Source of the DNA: Porphyra umbilicalis
Taxonomy: Eukaryota > Rhodophyta > Bangiophyceae > Bangiales > Bangiaceae
Assembly (NCBI GenBank): GCA_002049455.2
Contig: KV918879.1
Coordinates: 1 to 64,000 of the forward strand
DNA: 64,000 nucleotides
Direction: 5' to 3'
Shown here: positions 33,409 through 45,202 of the stretch, piece after piece
Position numbering within the stretch: position 1 is the stretch's first letter
Layout: every line of letters begins with the position of its first letter
The notes under the pieces: model-generated
What the model was told of the DNA's origin: nothing
The model's input: the letters and a program-made list of their open reading frames with translations, nothing else
Databases searched by the model: none
Position numbers and translations under genes: made by a program

Positions 33409-36227
33409 ACATTACAATGAGCGCGAAGCGCAACGAACAGCCTCGGACCGTGTGCTCCCTGAGAAACTTGGGCAAGGCACGCGCCACAAACAAAGAGCAA
33501 CAGCAGCACCATAGACCTCGTGCACGTGCGGAGCTGTCGTAAAACAGCAGCGCCTCTGTCCCTCGACATTGACCAGCCCCTTCCCCCCCCCACCGCCGCA
33601 CTGCCGCTTTCGTCATCTGCGTCCACTCCGCCAGCCCCGCAGGGAGGCGCCCCCCCCACCCGTGCCACCAACATGGGGGGCTCTCCCCCCGCCACTCACG
33701 CCCCTCCCACCGACCCATTGCGGGGGCACACGCGCATCGAGCGGCGGCGGTCGGACCGCCACCCACGCCTCTGCACGGCTGGGCGCGTCCCTCCAAGGGG
33801 TCATTGCCCCGGAGAGGGACCTCTTCCGCCCGATGAGCGCCCGCAACGGCGGTGGGCGCCGTGCCCGGGACCGCCGGAAAGGGCAGTAGAAAGGCGGCCA
33901 GCGCGGCCGCCGATGCGTCCCCCCGCCGCGCGCCGCACGCGGACACGTGGCGCAGAGGTTCGTCGTCTCCCGCCAACGCGCGCGCCTGCAAACAGCCCTC
34001 GGCCGACTTGTCGGTCGAGCTGCGCGCAGACGTCGCACAGACGCGTGGAGAAGGACGCCGCTCTGCGCTGCGGCGTAGCCGCCGCCCCTCCCTTTCACCG
34101 CCCACCGCCCCCCACCCGCATCAACGCGCGCTGACGAGGTCATGTCCGGACGGGCGTGGCGCTGATGACCCCCGCCCCATGGCCGCTGCAGGTCGCCGCC
34201 GCAGCGCAGCTGCGGCGCGTCGTGATCTGCCCTCAGAGTGGGAGGACGACGGACCGCGACGGCGGCAGCGGCTGCGGCAGCGGCGGCAGCGGCAGCTCAG
34301 TGGTGGCGCCACCCTCTGCCGGCCACTGCCCCTTGCGGGGCGGTGTCGGCGAGATGCCGACGCCACGGCCACGCCGCGCGGACCGCACAGGCGGGCGCGC
34401 CGCAAGGGCCACAGGCATCGTTGCCAGCAGCCGCTGTTGCCCTCGCCGCCACCCCCACCCGCCGCGCCTCGGTCGCACGATGGCGCCGCCCGGTGCCGGC
34501 AGCGGCGCCGCCACAGCCGGCGCGACGTCACCGCGGAGGTGGCAGTCACGCTGTTTGCTGGCTCCGGCGCCTCTGCCGCCACCGGCTGCTCACTGCGGGC
34601 GTGAAGGTGCTCTGGCAGCGTGAGACACCCGAGGCCGCCGCCGACGGCTCCGGCGGCGCCCCTCACGCCGCACGCCACGCCGCCAGTTAGCGCTACTCCC
34701 GGTCCCGTGCCGGCAGCCGAGGGGGGACCCCCGCCGTCCGCCGCCCGCCGCGGGCCGCCACGCGGCTCGACTGGCGTGGCGTCTGCTTCCGCCGCCATCG
34801 CCGACGAGGCTCCGAGATTGAGACCGCTACGATTGCGCCAGTTACGACAGCGGCAGCACCAGTGGGACCGCCGCCAGTGAGCCGACGCTCTCAAAGCGGA
34901 CAAGAGGACGGTCGGTGACGGCAATAGGCGTGCCGCCTGTGCCGGTGACGCGGCGCATAAATGCGGTCCGGGGCCGCGCCCCGCGCCGCTCGACGGCGCC
35001 AACCGCCGGCTTACCGCGTGCGCCGCGGCACTGGACTTTGGCCGTGTCGCCCCCGCCCTCTCCCGTGCCGCTGCCGTCGCGACCCCGCCGCACACCGTCG
35101 GCGCTTTTACCGCGGCGGCTCGGCGCCGCAGCGGCAGCGGCGGGGACGGCGGCGCTCAGCTCGAGCGTCGTGCCCGGCCCGCGGCCAGCAGCCACAGAGT
35201 GCTGTGGCGACACCCGCCACCAATGGACACGAGGCAGCCGCGTCCCAGCTTGGTTGCGCCAGCCATCGCCCTTCAAACATCGGCATCGGCACATCTGCCG
35301 GTCCGCACACGGGCGGCACGCCGCCCCACACCTCCCCGCACCCCCCCCCACCACCCACTACGCGCTGTCGACCGTCCTCGGGCCGGCAGCAACGTCAACG
35401 GCCGCCGCGAGCCAAGGACCTGCCGCCGCCGCCGGCCACGAAGGCGGTCGGCGCCCACCGCGGCCGCGCGGGCGCCGACGCGCTCCGCGCGCGGTTGGTG
35501 GCAGCCTCCGCGATGGCGACGCCCACCCCCCCAGTTGCCACCGGCGGCGGCGGGGCCGTGTCCCACCAGGTCGCGCCGCCGCGCCCGAGGTCGTCTCCCC
35601 GACTTGGCTGCTCATGAGCGTGGCGCAAGCCACGACGCGGCGGCGGAGCCACCACGGCTGTCTTCCGACCACGTTGCTGGCCGCCCCGCAGACCAACGAC
35701 GTCGGTCGGCGACGGCAAAAAGGAGGGAGGCTTCGGGTTGGCCGCCGCGTCGGCCAGCGGCAACACCAAGCCGCACTCGCCAGCCGCCGTGGGCCGAGGG
35801 TGTAAGAGCCCGCGCCAAGGGCAGCGGGCTGGTGCCGGCCATGCTTCCCAAAGCAACCAAGTTGTAGAGCACATCAGTTTCCACCCGACCGACTACCCGT
35901 GCTTCTTGACTAATCTTCACCGGCTCCACCACCTGGCTCTTGGCCCGCACCACCCCCCTGCCCTTCAAGATAGCCACTCTTCCGCCCCGCGTCTTTGACA
36001 CCACCATGTTGTTTGTTCTCGCCAACTCCTTGCTCCCCGCGCTCGCCTCCGCCATCCCCTCTACGCCCATCACCACCTCGCTTGTCACCGACGTCGGCGC
36101 CCACGCCCGGCGGCGCAGGCACATCGTCTGTGCGACGATTGCTTCGGTTGGCGGCGGTCCCAGCCGTGTTAGCGCGGATTTCGTCCAGCTCTGGGACAAA
36201 AACAAGCAGCTCGTCCAGCCACAGCTG

Positions 36228-38657
36228 CTACGGCACGCTTACAGACGGCTTTCTCTTGCCAGTTGCGGTCGTCGTGACCTCCCGCTTGGCCTCCTTGTCC
36301 TTCCTGTCGGGGTCCGCCCACGCAACGTCCCACAGGCGTAGGATGTACACGCGTGCCTTCTCCTTGTTGTCGACGCCGGGTTTGCCCATGGCCACTTGGC
36401 GTAGCTTGTCGTCAACCCGGTCCTCCGGCTTACCGTATCCCCCCCAGCGAAAAGAAGACAGCATTTTACGCAACGACTCCGCGCTGATGCTCTTTTTCGT
36501 CTCGGAGATGACATCGGGGCGGATGTTGTCCACGTCGGACCAGATGTCCTGCTCCGCGTCGTATTCCTCCATGAAGATGCGCGCGGCGACCATCATCCGC
36601 CTCCAGGTAGGGTCTTGCTTGTTTGGGTAGACATTGTTGACGACTGCCTCCTTCTTGGCGCCGCTGCTTTGACGAACGCTTTTCCGGGGTGAGCGCGCCG
36701 CGGCGATGCCGCCTCCTCTCCCCTTCAGAGTTTGGGCAGCCCGCGTGCTTGGTGGTGTCGCGACCTGGCTTGCCAAGGACGGTGTGACAGTCAAGGCGGT
36801 CTTGAAGCTCGCCGCCCCAGGGACCGCAGATGGCGACGACTTGGCGACGCCCAGCAGAGCTACAACGGTAGCATCAGGAGCCGCAGAGTCTGGCAGCTCA
36901 TGGTTGAACTTCGCGTACAGGAGGTGGATGACGGTGAGCAAGTTGGAGATGAGGAACGGACCCACCTGCCGGATCTGCCCGTTGATGCCCGCCGGCAGCG
37001 CGTCACGCAAAACGTCCAGGAACTACGGCTCCAGCCCCCTCTTGGTCGCCGGTGGCGGGTGGACCGAGCGACCAGCCGCAAAGTTGATCAAGTAGTACGG
37101 CCTCACGTCGGCCTTGACGAGGAAGGAGATCAGTTGGTAGCGGGGAGTGGCGTCGAAGATGGCACCCACAAAAGCAAACAGCCGAGCCAATCTGCTTCCC
37201 GGAGTCTCGGAAACAGAAGCGATGACAGGGACAGCCGGGGGGGTCGCCCAGGCTGCAGCGCCCGCCCCTCCGCCCACACGAAAATCGTTGCCGGCAGCCG
37301 CGTGAAGCGGCGGCGGCGGTGACGGCGCTGCCATAGCGTCCGAACAGGCTCCGTAGCGGGACCCAGGCAGCTCGGATTGGGTGCCACAGCCAGCTTGCGG
37401 GTGCCAGGCACTGCCGTCAGGGACCGCCGGCGGCCCACTAGGTGCGCCGCTCCAGACCGTTTGACCAGCTTTTCGGGCGGCCGCGCTGAGCTTAGCAGCG
37501 GCCGCGTCGTCCGCCTCCGACCACTGTGGGTGCACGGCCGCTGTCCTCTCTTCTTCCGCGGCCTGACGCTCGGCCGCCGCTAATAACGCGAGCACCGCCG
37601 CCGCCACCTGCTCGTCAGCGGCCTTGCGGTCGAAAGCGGCCTTGCGCGCGAGCGCCGCCGCCACTCGTTGCTCTTCGGCGGCCTTGCGGTCGACGGCGGC
37701 CTCGCGCGCGAGCGCCGCCGCCGCCTTCTTCTCGACGGCGACCTTGCGGTCGGCGGCGGCCTTGTGTTCCAGCGCCGCCGCCGCCTCCTGGTCGTTAGCG
37801 GCCTTGCGGTCGGCGGCGGCCTTGCGCGCGAGCGCCGCCGCCGCCTTCTGCTCGTCAGCGGCCTTGGCGGCCTTGCCGTCGGCGGCGGCCTTCTGCTCTA
37901 GCACCGCCGCCGCCTCCAGGTCGTCAGCGGCCCTTCTTTCGGCGGCGGCCTTGTGCTCCAGCGCCGCCGCCGCCTCCTGGTCGTCAGCGGCCTTGCGGTC
38001 GGCGTCGGCCTTGTGCTCCTGCGCCGCCGTCGCCTCCTGCTCGTCGGCGGTTTTGCGGGCGGTGGCGGCCTTGCGCTTGAGCGCCGCCGCCGACTCGTGC
38101 TTGTCGGTGGCGTTGCGCGTGGCCGCGGCGCCGCGCACAACCACCTCTGCCGCCTCCTGGTCGTCCGCGGCCTTGCCGCAGGCCGGAGGTTCCTGCTCGC
38201 GCTTCTTTCCGGCTCCGGCCTTGTCGGTGCTGTCCTTCACGCCGCTTGCTGCTTCGTCGGCGGTTTGGCGGCGCCGCTCCTTCTTCGCTAGCCGTCGCGA
38301 GGGCTGCCTGTCGCCCGCGACGGCTAGGAGCTTGTCTTTTTCAGCGGCAAAGCGTCCCTCGAGGTCGGCGTTGTCCTCCGCAACTGTCGCCTCAGCCGCG
38401 GCGATGGCTTCTTGCATTGGGCTGAGGCCAGGCGCCGAGGGCTGGAAGGCAGCTCGAGTCCCAGCGCTGCTGTTTTGCGGCGAGGCCCGTTCGTTGGCAG
38501 TAGCGCCGCCAGGGCGTCCGTCCGACGCCAATTTGGCCAGCCTGGCGCGCTTGGAGCGCGGAGAGGATGGGACATTGGCAGAACCTGTAGCCGGTGCACA
38601 GTCGCCGGCGTTGTTGACGTTGCGCTTAATGCGCGGCTTGCGCTTGTTGCCGCCCAT
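36228..38657 (-). pseudogene. Ala-rich coiled-coil ORF of 810 codons with one in-frame TAG
   Basis: From ATG at 38657 one frame stays open to the TAG at 36228 except for a single TAG at 37023-37025. N-terminus: basic MGGNKRKPRIKRN. Middle: about ten 20-residue repeats of the form AADxQEAAAALxxKAAADRK (nt 37576-38165), predicted as a long charged alanine-rich helix or coiled coil. Then a Pro/Ala linker and two better-ordered parts, LARLFAFVGAIFDATPRYQL before the stop and DPTWRRMMVAARIFMEEYDAE and RWGGYGKPEDRVDDKLRQV after it. I recognise no family. The C-terminal part after the stop looks as well preserved as the part before it. The stop is therefore recent, read through or a sequence error. 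It could belong to an unrecognised mobile element. Codon use is less GC3-extreme than the host-island genes. Confidence 0.55.
37576..38165 (-). repeat. 60-bp coding repeat (20-residue Ala/Lys/Asp helix)
   Basis: About ten tandem 60-bp units with GGCCTTGCGGTCGGCGGCGGCC-like cores. They encode the heptad-poor, highly charged alanine-rich segment of the 810-codon ORF. The unit is a multiple of three, so copy-number changes stay in frame. Confidence 0.85.
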
Positions 38658-38689
38658 CTACGAAGAAAAGGCCAATGCAGTCGCACAAT

Positions 38690-39640
38690 CGGTGTTGCAC
38701 ATGAAACGACAGCAAAAAGAAAGGGAGTTTCAACGTTAGGCTACAGTGCTCCACGTGCCTTGACGCCGATCAAGAGTATGCCTCTGCCCCTCGTGTACCA
38801 AGTCAGACAATACCACCAACACACGAAAAACCAAGTCACAAGATCGAGCTGCAGTCATACCGTTGGAACACAGAACGACGCGGCGGGGCTTGTAGCCAGA
38901 GTGAGGCACGCCAACAACACCAACAGCGAGCAGCCCCGCCCCGCAGCCAACAGTGTCGGCCGCAGAGTGTACCACTGCGCGGCGCACACAAGCACAGGCA
39001 CAGTACATGAAAGGGCAGCAAAGAGCATGGGAGTTTCAAAGTTAGACTACAGTGCTCCGCGTGCCTCCATGCCCATCAAGAGTATGCCTCTGCCCCTCGT
39101 GTTCCAAATCAGACAATACCACCGACACGCGAAAAACGAAGTCACAAGATCGAGCTGCAGTCATATCGTTGGAACACAGAACGATGCGGCGGGGCTTGTA
39201 TTCAAAGTGAGGCACACCAGCAACACCAACAGCGAGCAGCCCTGCCCCGCAGCCAACAGTTCCGGCCGCAGAGTGTACCACTCCGCCGCGCACACCAGCA
39301 CAGGCACATTACGTGAAAGGGCAGCAAAGAGCATAGGAGTTTCAAAGTTAGACTACAGTGCTCCGCGTGCCTCCATGCCCATCACGAGTATGCCTCTGCC
39401 CCTCGTGTACCAAACCAGACAATACCACCAACCCGCAAAAAACCAAGTCACAAGATCGAGGTACATCCGTACCGTTGGTAAAGAGAACCACGCAGCCCAG
39501 CATGTAGCCAGAGCGTGGCAATAGAGCAGCGACCAGCTCTGCCCCACAGCGAGTAGTGACGGCAGCCGACCGTAGCACTGCGCCCAGCGCACCAACACGG
39601 GCACAGGTCCAGCGCAACTGTGAAGGATGCACAGACACTG
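38690..39640. repeat. 306-bp tandem repeat, 3 copies
   Basis: GAGTTTCAA(C/A)GTTAG occurs at 38725, 39031 and 39337, a period of exactly 306 bp. Copies 1 and 2 are close; copy 3 diverges after about 39470. The period is 102 codons, and a plus-strand frame stays open through the copies (with, for example, SMPLPLVYQ and YSAPRASMPI in each). Minus-strand frames of about 85 codons also recur. It lies directly upstream of the 810-codon minus-strand ORF, so it could be promoter-proximal repeat DNA or a repeat protein. Confidence 0.85.
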
Positions 39641-41143
39641 ACAGCAACAAAGACAGACGCGATTGCCTCCCACACGCGAACGGAGGTCGATGCGTGCGAG
39701 ATGAGTGCGCCATGCCTTGTCGGGTGTGTGGCCAACTTCGTGACAGCATACGGTGCGCAATCGAATCGTCACCATGTGACCGGGCTCCCAATGTTTGTAA
39801 TGATGACGACACCTGACGTAGAGACATCTGTCAAATGATGCGGCTAGATTTAGTCGAAGTTGCACGACATATAATGATCTAGTTACTGGATGATAGGGCA
39901 GCTTACCATATCAGAAAATTACCGTCTGTCACATTTTGACTCTTAGCTCGGGTCGTATCTGACGCAGGGGCCAACCTATTCGACCGTCACGTGCACCGTG
40001 AACAATGAAACTTGCGTGTGCATTTGGTAAGGATGGGGCGGCTGTGGTCGGCGCCATGTGGACACATCGGTGAGGCCACCCGCGACGCTGGGGCGGACCG
40101 GGGGGTCATCGGAAGTGGCGGACCGCGGCGTGCCGGAACTGGGCGGGGAACGTCGCCGCCGCCGCCTCGACAGTGGGCACGCGTCTCTGTGTGGGGTGGA
40201 ATGGTCGGTGGCAGTGCCCTCTGTGGCGAGAGCGGGCTGGGTATGAAGGCGACCGTGGCAGCGCCGGAACGGTCCGGCGGACAGCCGCGAGCCATAGCCA
40301 CATTAGCCACCAGGTGGAGCGGTCGGCTGCAGCCTGGCGGCTGCCGTGGTCCGCGAACCTCGCTGGCGCACCCTCGCTGCTGCCGCCACCGCCGCTGTCA
40401 ATGCACACTGTCGACCGTTCCGCTCTGCACGGACACCTCGACGACTGGCGGCTGCTCTGCGAATGCGACCGGCCGGTGGCGTGGGGCGGCTGTCGCGTGG
40501 GGCCATCGTTTTCATCTGACGCCTTTCGTGCAATTTTGTGAAGTAGGCTGGTGGGGAACGGGACGGGTGCGGCGGCTTCGGTGTGGCGTCCGCCGGCAGC
40601 GCGAATCGCCCACCTGAGTGGTGTATGTGCCTCTTACGAAGTACTGGTGGGTTGCGTCGTTGGGTGTGGTTAGGCGCAGGGCCGGGCTGAGGGCGGTGTG
40701 CCTCCATGCCGCCCGTTTTCAGGCGGCGGGTGGCAGCTGCGTCAGCGGCTGCTCTGGCCCCCTGTGCTTGCTTTTGTGGCCCATGTTTGTTCTGCGGGCC
40801 GCTTCAGCGCTGAGCGCGTGTCGGACGGACGCCTAGAATGCAGTTGGTGCTCAGGAAGCTCTTTTCATGCCCCGCAGAGTGGCGATTCATCACTCACAAG
40901 TAAATGAGCCCGTCTGTTCTTTGCATCTACGATCCACGCAACATGACAGAGCAAAACGTGTGCACCTCGTTATATCCAAACCGCTGTCCTCGCCAAGCCC
41001 GCTTCACGCGCTCCACGCGAACCTGGTCACGGAGTGCCGCCCACCCACGGGCTCTGCTCGCAGCCTTGGCAATTGCTCGGCGCTTGGCGAGCATGGAAGA
41101 AGATGCCCGTCCAAAATGCTGCTTCTTGTCCAGCTCGCGTCCT
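39641..41143. other. No gene seen
   Basis: Mixed composition. The plus frame at 40012-40617 and the minus frame at 40927-41220 are the longest. The second follows the hypothetical ORF below in another frame (basic, SSSGRGKKVLVPPSRSKK) and could be its continuation after an intron or frameshift. No domain. Confidence 0.35.
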
Positions 41144-41992
41144 TCAGGCTGGCCCTGTTGAAGTTTTTTTGAGCGCGATGGTGGAACCAACACCTTCTTC
41201 CCACGACCGCTCGACGACATCCATCATGAGCTCCCAGTCACAGAGAAGCCGCTCCATTGCAATTGGCTTATCACGGATCTGCAGGGCAGCCGATGAGCTC
41301 TGCTTACGAGGATGAACGCTGCCAGTGCACGAAGAACAACCGCTAGGACTGGTGACCATAGACGGTGGCAAGTTCCCTGCTGGCAGCGCGCTTGACCGCA
41401 TTGGCTGGGACCTTGCCGCCTCGAGAATCGGTTGCCCAAAAGAAGCACTGGCAAGAACGGAGGCCGACTGAACGAACTGGGCGGCCAAACCCACAGAGAA
41501 AGCGCATCGGCGATGGGCTTCTTTGATGTTCTTGAGCCGAGCCTCGATGGAGTTGCAAAGCGCGCGGACCGGCGCAGATATTTGTTGCTGCCGTCGACCA
41601 GCCACGAGAGCGTGCGCGAGGCGCAAATGACCGTCAATGTTGTCAGGAAGAGGACGCGGTACAAAAGCATGGTTCAACGGGTTCACGGCAGCAGCAATCC
41701 CCACGACGAGCTTGTCTTGCGTTGGATGGCGGGCTTCATCTTGTGCAGTTCGCCCTTCCGATGCACGGGCCGCGGCATCTGCTTCCAGCAAAGGAGGGCG
41801 GGCGGCTGTCGGAGGAAGGGCCATCAGAAGACGCGGAATTTTGACTTGCTCACGACAGAGACTGCCAGTGACACGTCCGAGGTTGGCGAGGCAACGCAAG
41901 ATTTCGGTCCCGTCCTGCGGGCCAAGGAAACCCCCGATAAGGGACGAGTTCTGCTTCCATATGGTCCGAGCCGATATGATCAGAAACCGCAT
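41144..41992 (-). CDS. Hypothetical protein, about 280 codons
   Basis: Minus-strand ORF with more even amino-acid composition than the surrounding chance frames. It starts MRFLIISARTIWKQNSSLIG. It has a run of helical segments (HLRLAHALVAGRRQQQ, RALCNSIEARLKNIKEAHRR) and C-terminal MERLLCDWELMMDVVERSWE. No known domain, signal peptide or membrane span is evident. It lies 1.6 kb upstream of the tyrosine recombinase on the opposite strand and could be part of the same mobile unit, though nothing proves this. A basic frame downstream (to 40927) might be joined by splicing. Confidence 0.35.
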   Translation of the reverse strand: MRFLIISARTIWKQNSSLIGGFLGPQDGTEILRCLANLGRVTGSLCREQVKIPRLLMALPPTAARPPLLEADAAARASEGRTAQDEARHPTQDKLVVGIAAAVNPLNHAFVPRPLPDNIDGHLRLAHALVAGRRQQQISAPVRALCNSIEARLKNIKEAHRRCAFSVGLAAQFVQSASVLASASFGQPILEAARSQPMRSSALPAGNLPPSMVTSPSGCSSCTGSVHPRKQSSSAALQIRDKPIAMERLLCDWELMMDVVERSWEEGVGSTIALKKTSTGPA

Positions 41993-43557
41993 GTGGACGG
42001 GCGTCGCAATTGTGGCCCACTAATGTCAGATTGCACGCCTGTCGTGATTATTGAGGGAGAGAAATACATCGCCTTTCCAATCGCTTAAGCACATTGAGAA
42101 TCCGGTACGGGATAACGCCATCCAGTCACCGAATTGCAGACATAATCGGGTAGGTAATTGTATTTGTCTGGGCGTATCTTGTCCGTCGCGCACAACGCGT
42201 CCCGACGGCCAATCGGATCTGCGCAGCAACAGCCCGCTGAGAGTTGCTGATCCGGCGGCCCGATCCAGTCCCTGGTTTGTTGGCCCGGTGGGCCAGGCTG
42301 CCGCAGTCGACGCTTGTCGAACGCCGATCCGCGCTCCTGACGCGCCCACCTTTGGAGTCAGCCGCCCCAACTCGTGTCTCATCATCGTTTTTGATTTTCT
42401 TTGCTTACATACATACACTGTGCCTCACTGTCCGGCCCCCTGAAGTGTCCTGGAGATTGATTCTCTATGACGTGCACAGCCTGGTCGTCAGCAGCCGAGG
42501 GGACTCGTCTTTGCGACCAGTCGCTTTCGAGAAGCTCTACATATTTTGGTTTTCCTATTTTGGCGCACTCTCCTCATACCTCATGGTCTCGTCCCTGCTG
42601 ACCAACCCGGCCCCACAGGCGTCCCCTCCATTTGATGTATCGGCGCCCCGTGATGGCCACGCAGTCGGAAAGGCGGACGAATCGGCGCGGACTGCTCCAC
42701 CCGTGTTGTGCGTTGTGAGCGGATACGCTGTACGGGCCCATCCTCCGCAATCATGTAGTGTGCTTTTGGCAGCTTGTACGAGACAAGGTGCCAGGGCCCT
42801 GCTCGGAGAATACGGGGAAGCAACCGCTTCTTGCTTATGACGCTGTTCCTCGAAGTCATCCCTGCTACTTGTAGTCCTCTTTTTCATCTGCGTGGGCGAC
42901 TTGGCTGTTGAAGAGCTGGCTAACACTAAGAATGTGCTATCGTGCTTGTTGCTTTGTCAGTGGAGTTTTTTTTCTTCGTGCGATGTGAGCTTGTGCCTGG
43001 TCTCGAGCTGATCAGACATGGGATGCGGTATTTTCTTCGAGCTTCGCTGCTGTCAACAGGGCCTCCGTGCAACCCGGCAACAAGGCGTCCGTGCCACCCG
43101 ACGTACGACAGGGGTACTGCATTCTTGTCGAACGAAAGAGACGTTTGAACATGGTGATGTCATGTTCGAGAAGGCCCCAACGCGTTGATGTTGCGAAGTT
43201 CTTTGGAGCTGGCGATTCTAGAGCCACGTTGTTTGTCAATGCCACAGACAGGCGGAAAGAGTACATCGCTTGTTTTTCCGTACGTAAACGATATTCCAGT
43301 ACAACACAAAAGATCCAGTCACAAGGTTCGTAAATACATACGACAGCAAAGCGAAACCTCGTAGGTCATTCGCCAAGATTTTCGAAGAGGCTGCATGCGG
43401 ATAATTTGTCAGCTCGCGCACGAATGACGTTCCCACGTCATGCTGCGAGGTGTCTTGATCATGGCGATCATATCCTCTCGCTGCGGCGTGCACTCTCGCT
43501 GCACGCACGCTCTCATCTGGCAGGCAGGCCCGCGCGTCGACATCGGCTGTGAGCAGA
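41993..43557. other. No gene seen; upstream flank of tyrosine recombinase
   Basis: Lower-GC DNA with short frames only. If the YR+RecQ unit is a transposon, one of its ends should lie here or further left. No terminal repeat was recognised by eye. Confidence 0.35.
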
Positions 43558-45202
43558 ATGTCATCTGCGGCTTCCGTGGATCGCGGTTCGTCGCGGCTTT
43601 CCGGCTTAAAAGATGGCCGCACGAGCGCAGCGCGGAGCGTAGCGTGGTTAAGTCTTGCACCCTTCGCCAACACGTATGATCCTGTGGCTTCTACAGCGGC
43701 CGTTGTTGAGACGGCTCGCTCACAAAGCAGCTCCGAGGTACACAAGCGCACCCGGAAGGAATACCTCGAGTATTGCGCAAAGGTCGGCGTTGATCCGTTC
43801 AAGGTGAACGCAACCACTGTGGCGCACGTCGCCACGTTCTACAAGGCCCGCACCGAGAACTTCGAGCTCGGTACGTCGACTTCCAAGCATGTGTCTGCCC
43901 AGATGACATCGTTTTTTACTGAGCTAGGTTGCACTGGTCGTTGGACGACGGGCGAAATCGACGGAAAGGCGTTTGTCAACGGCAACCCGAACGACAGCAC
44001 GGCTGTCGAGGACATGAAGCGAGCTCATAAGGTCAAGCTCGCTCGCGATGGACGCGTGACACTTCCAATGGACCCGCTGGAGTACGGGCACATCTGTGCC
44101 TATTACGATCACTTCATTTTCGACCAAGACCACGTCTCCCCGCGGATTTTGTCGCAGTTTGCCGCCATGATGACGGCCACCTTTCTTCTTATGCGCTTTG
44201 ACGAGGTGACCAAGATCAAGTACGTAGATGAGAGTTCACGCCGAGTGCGCGACCAATCCATCTTTGCGCCTGTCCGAGCCGAGGCCTGGTCATTTGTACT
44301 CGGCTTGTCTCGATCTGATCTTCACGGGCACTGATACTAACCAGCTTGAGCTCATCTGTCCGAATGCGGTTCTTGTTTGGGGCGTATTGTATACACGGCG
44401 CTTTGTGACGCAGGCGACAAGATGTCCTGCAGACGGAGGACGTGCGAGGTAACCTGGTGTTTCGCAACAACATCCTCGACGGAACGAAGACGTCAACGTC
44501 AGGCCGACGGTACTACCTTGAAGGTGGGCCTCGTTTGGTGAACGACCCCCGCGTGGATCCTGTTCTGGCTTTGGCCATGTACCTGATGGTGCGTGGAGAT
44601 GCCGACGGCTTCTTGTTCTGCCCATTTCACGCCCTGCCGTCTGTGGGTTGGGAGATGGCGGTGCACATCAAGCTCAAGGAAAACGTCTTTGTCGAGTCCT
44701 TGCGCCATTTGCTTGATGAAGCTGGTGTGGACTCGTACAAGTTCTTGGGGACCCATTCCTGCAAGCGTGGAGGTGTCCAGCTTTATCGTCTTCTGGGTGT
44801 GGCCGATACGGAGATTGAGGAACGCGGTGGTTGGCATACCATAGCCGCGTACTGGGCCTACGTCCAAGCATCTAATCGGCATGAAAAGCGCTTTACGTAC
44901 ACGTCACCGGCGGCGGCGCTGGCAGATGTGATTGTCAATGGGGAAGAGGTGCCCGAGTGCGTGCATCGGAGTTTGGAGATGTGGGGAGCTCGTCACAACG
45001 CCCGGTTCAGCATGATTTCCTACTGCCAAGAAATGGTGACGATGTTCTCTTTGCTTTGTACGATACTTCTTGTTCGAACAGCATCGTGTGATGGTAGAAC
45101 ATTGGTTGCGACATGGTCATTATGCCTTCTCTATTTTCTTGTGCATACTTTCCAGTCGAGAGATGGTCACGCGCTCTCATGCGCGCTGAAAATTCATGTA
45201 GG
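43558..45202 (+). CDS. Crypton-like tyrosine recombinase, one intron, 3' end cut by retrotransposon
   Basis: DNA-cutting and joining enzyme of the tyrosine-recombinase superfamily. Met at 43558 (MSSAASVDRG). Exon 1 holds a SAM-like core-binding region (SEVHKRTRKEYLEYCAKVGV, then VAHVATFYKAR) and the first catalytic Arg in LLMRFDEVTKIK. A 194-bp intron (44220-44413) restores the frame and joins this to RQDVLQTEDVRGNLVFRNN. Exon 2 has the hairpin Lys region DGTKTSTSGRRYYLEGG, the GTHSCKRGG box (His present; the usual HxxR Arg is Lys, followed by Arg), RGGW, and the nucleophile region YWAYVQAS. The order R-K-HxxK-W-Y matches Crypton and Starship-type eukaryotic YRs. Past about 45035 the frame becomes T-rich and intron-like. 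The LTR inserted at 45203, so the true C-terminus is not defined. No RT of DIRS type lies nearby. A RecQ gene follows in the same orientation. Confidence 0.75.
44220..44413 (+). other. Intron of the tyrosine recombinase gene
   Basis: Begins GTACGTAGATG, contains a perfect TACTAAC branch-point consensus at 44336-44342 and ends GACGCAG. Its length of 194 bp brings the two exons into one frame and reunites the conserved recombinase region between the first Arg and the Lys hairpin. The unspliced reading hits a stop at about 44332-44334. Confidence 0.75.

Larger units (their letters stand above)
29700..36227. other. 6.5 kb without a recognised gene
   Basis: 29.7-33.5 kb is moderate GC with diverged repeats; 33.5-35.9 kb is very GC-rich. 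Large overlapping frames there (plus 34915-35805, minus 34121-35095, minus 33314-34105) are dominated by Arg, Pro, Ala and Gly, show no domain and compete with each other. None can be supported as a gene. A minus frame at 35612-36205, downstream of the 810-codon ORF, is also unrecognised. Confidence 0.4.

Noticed and set aside
43558-45202. DIRS or Ngaro retrotransposon as an explanation for the tyrosine recombinase
   Set aside because: The only reverse transcriptase nearby belongs to the chromovirus, which has its own integrase, LTRs and target duplication and inserted later.
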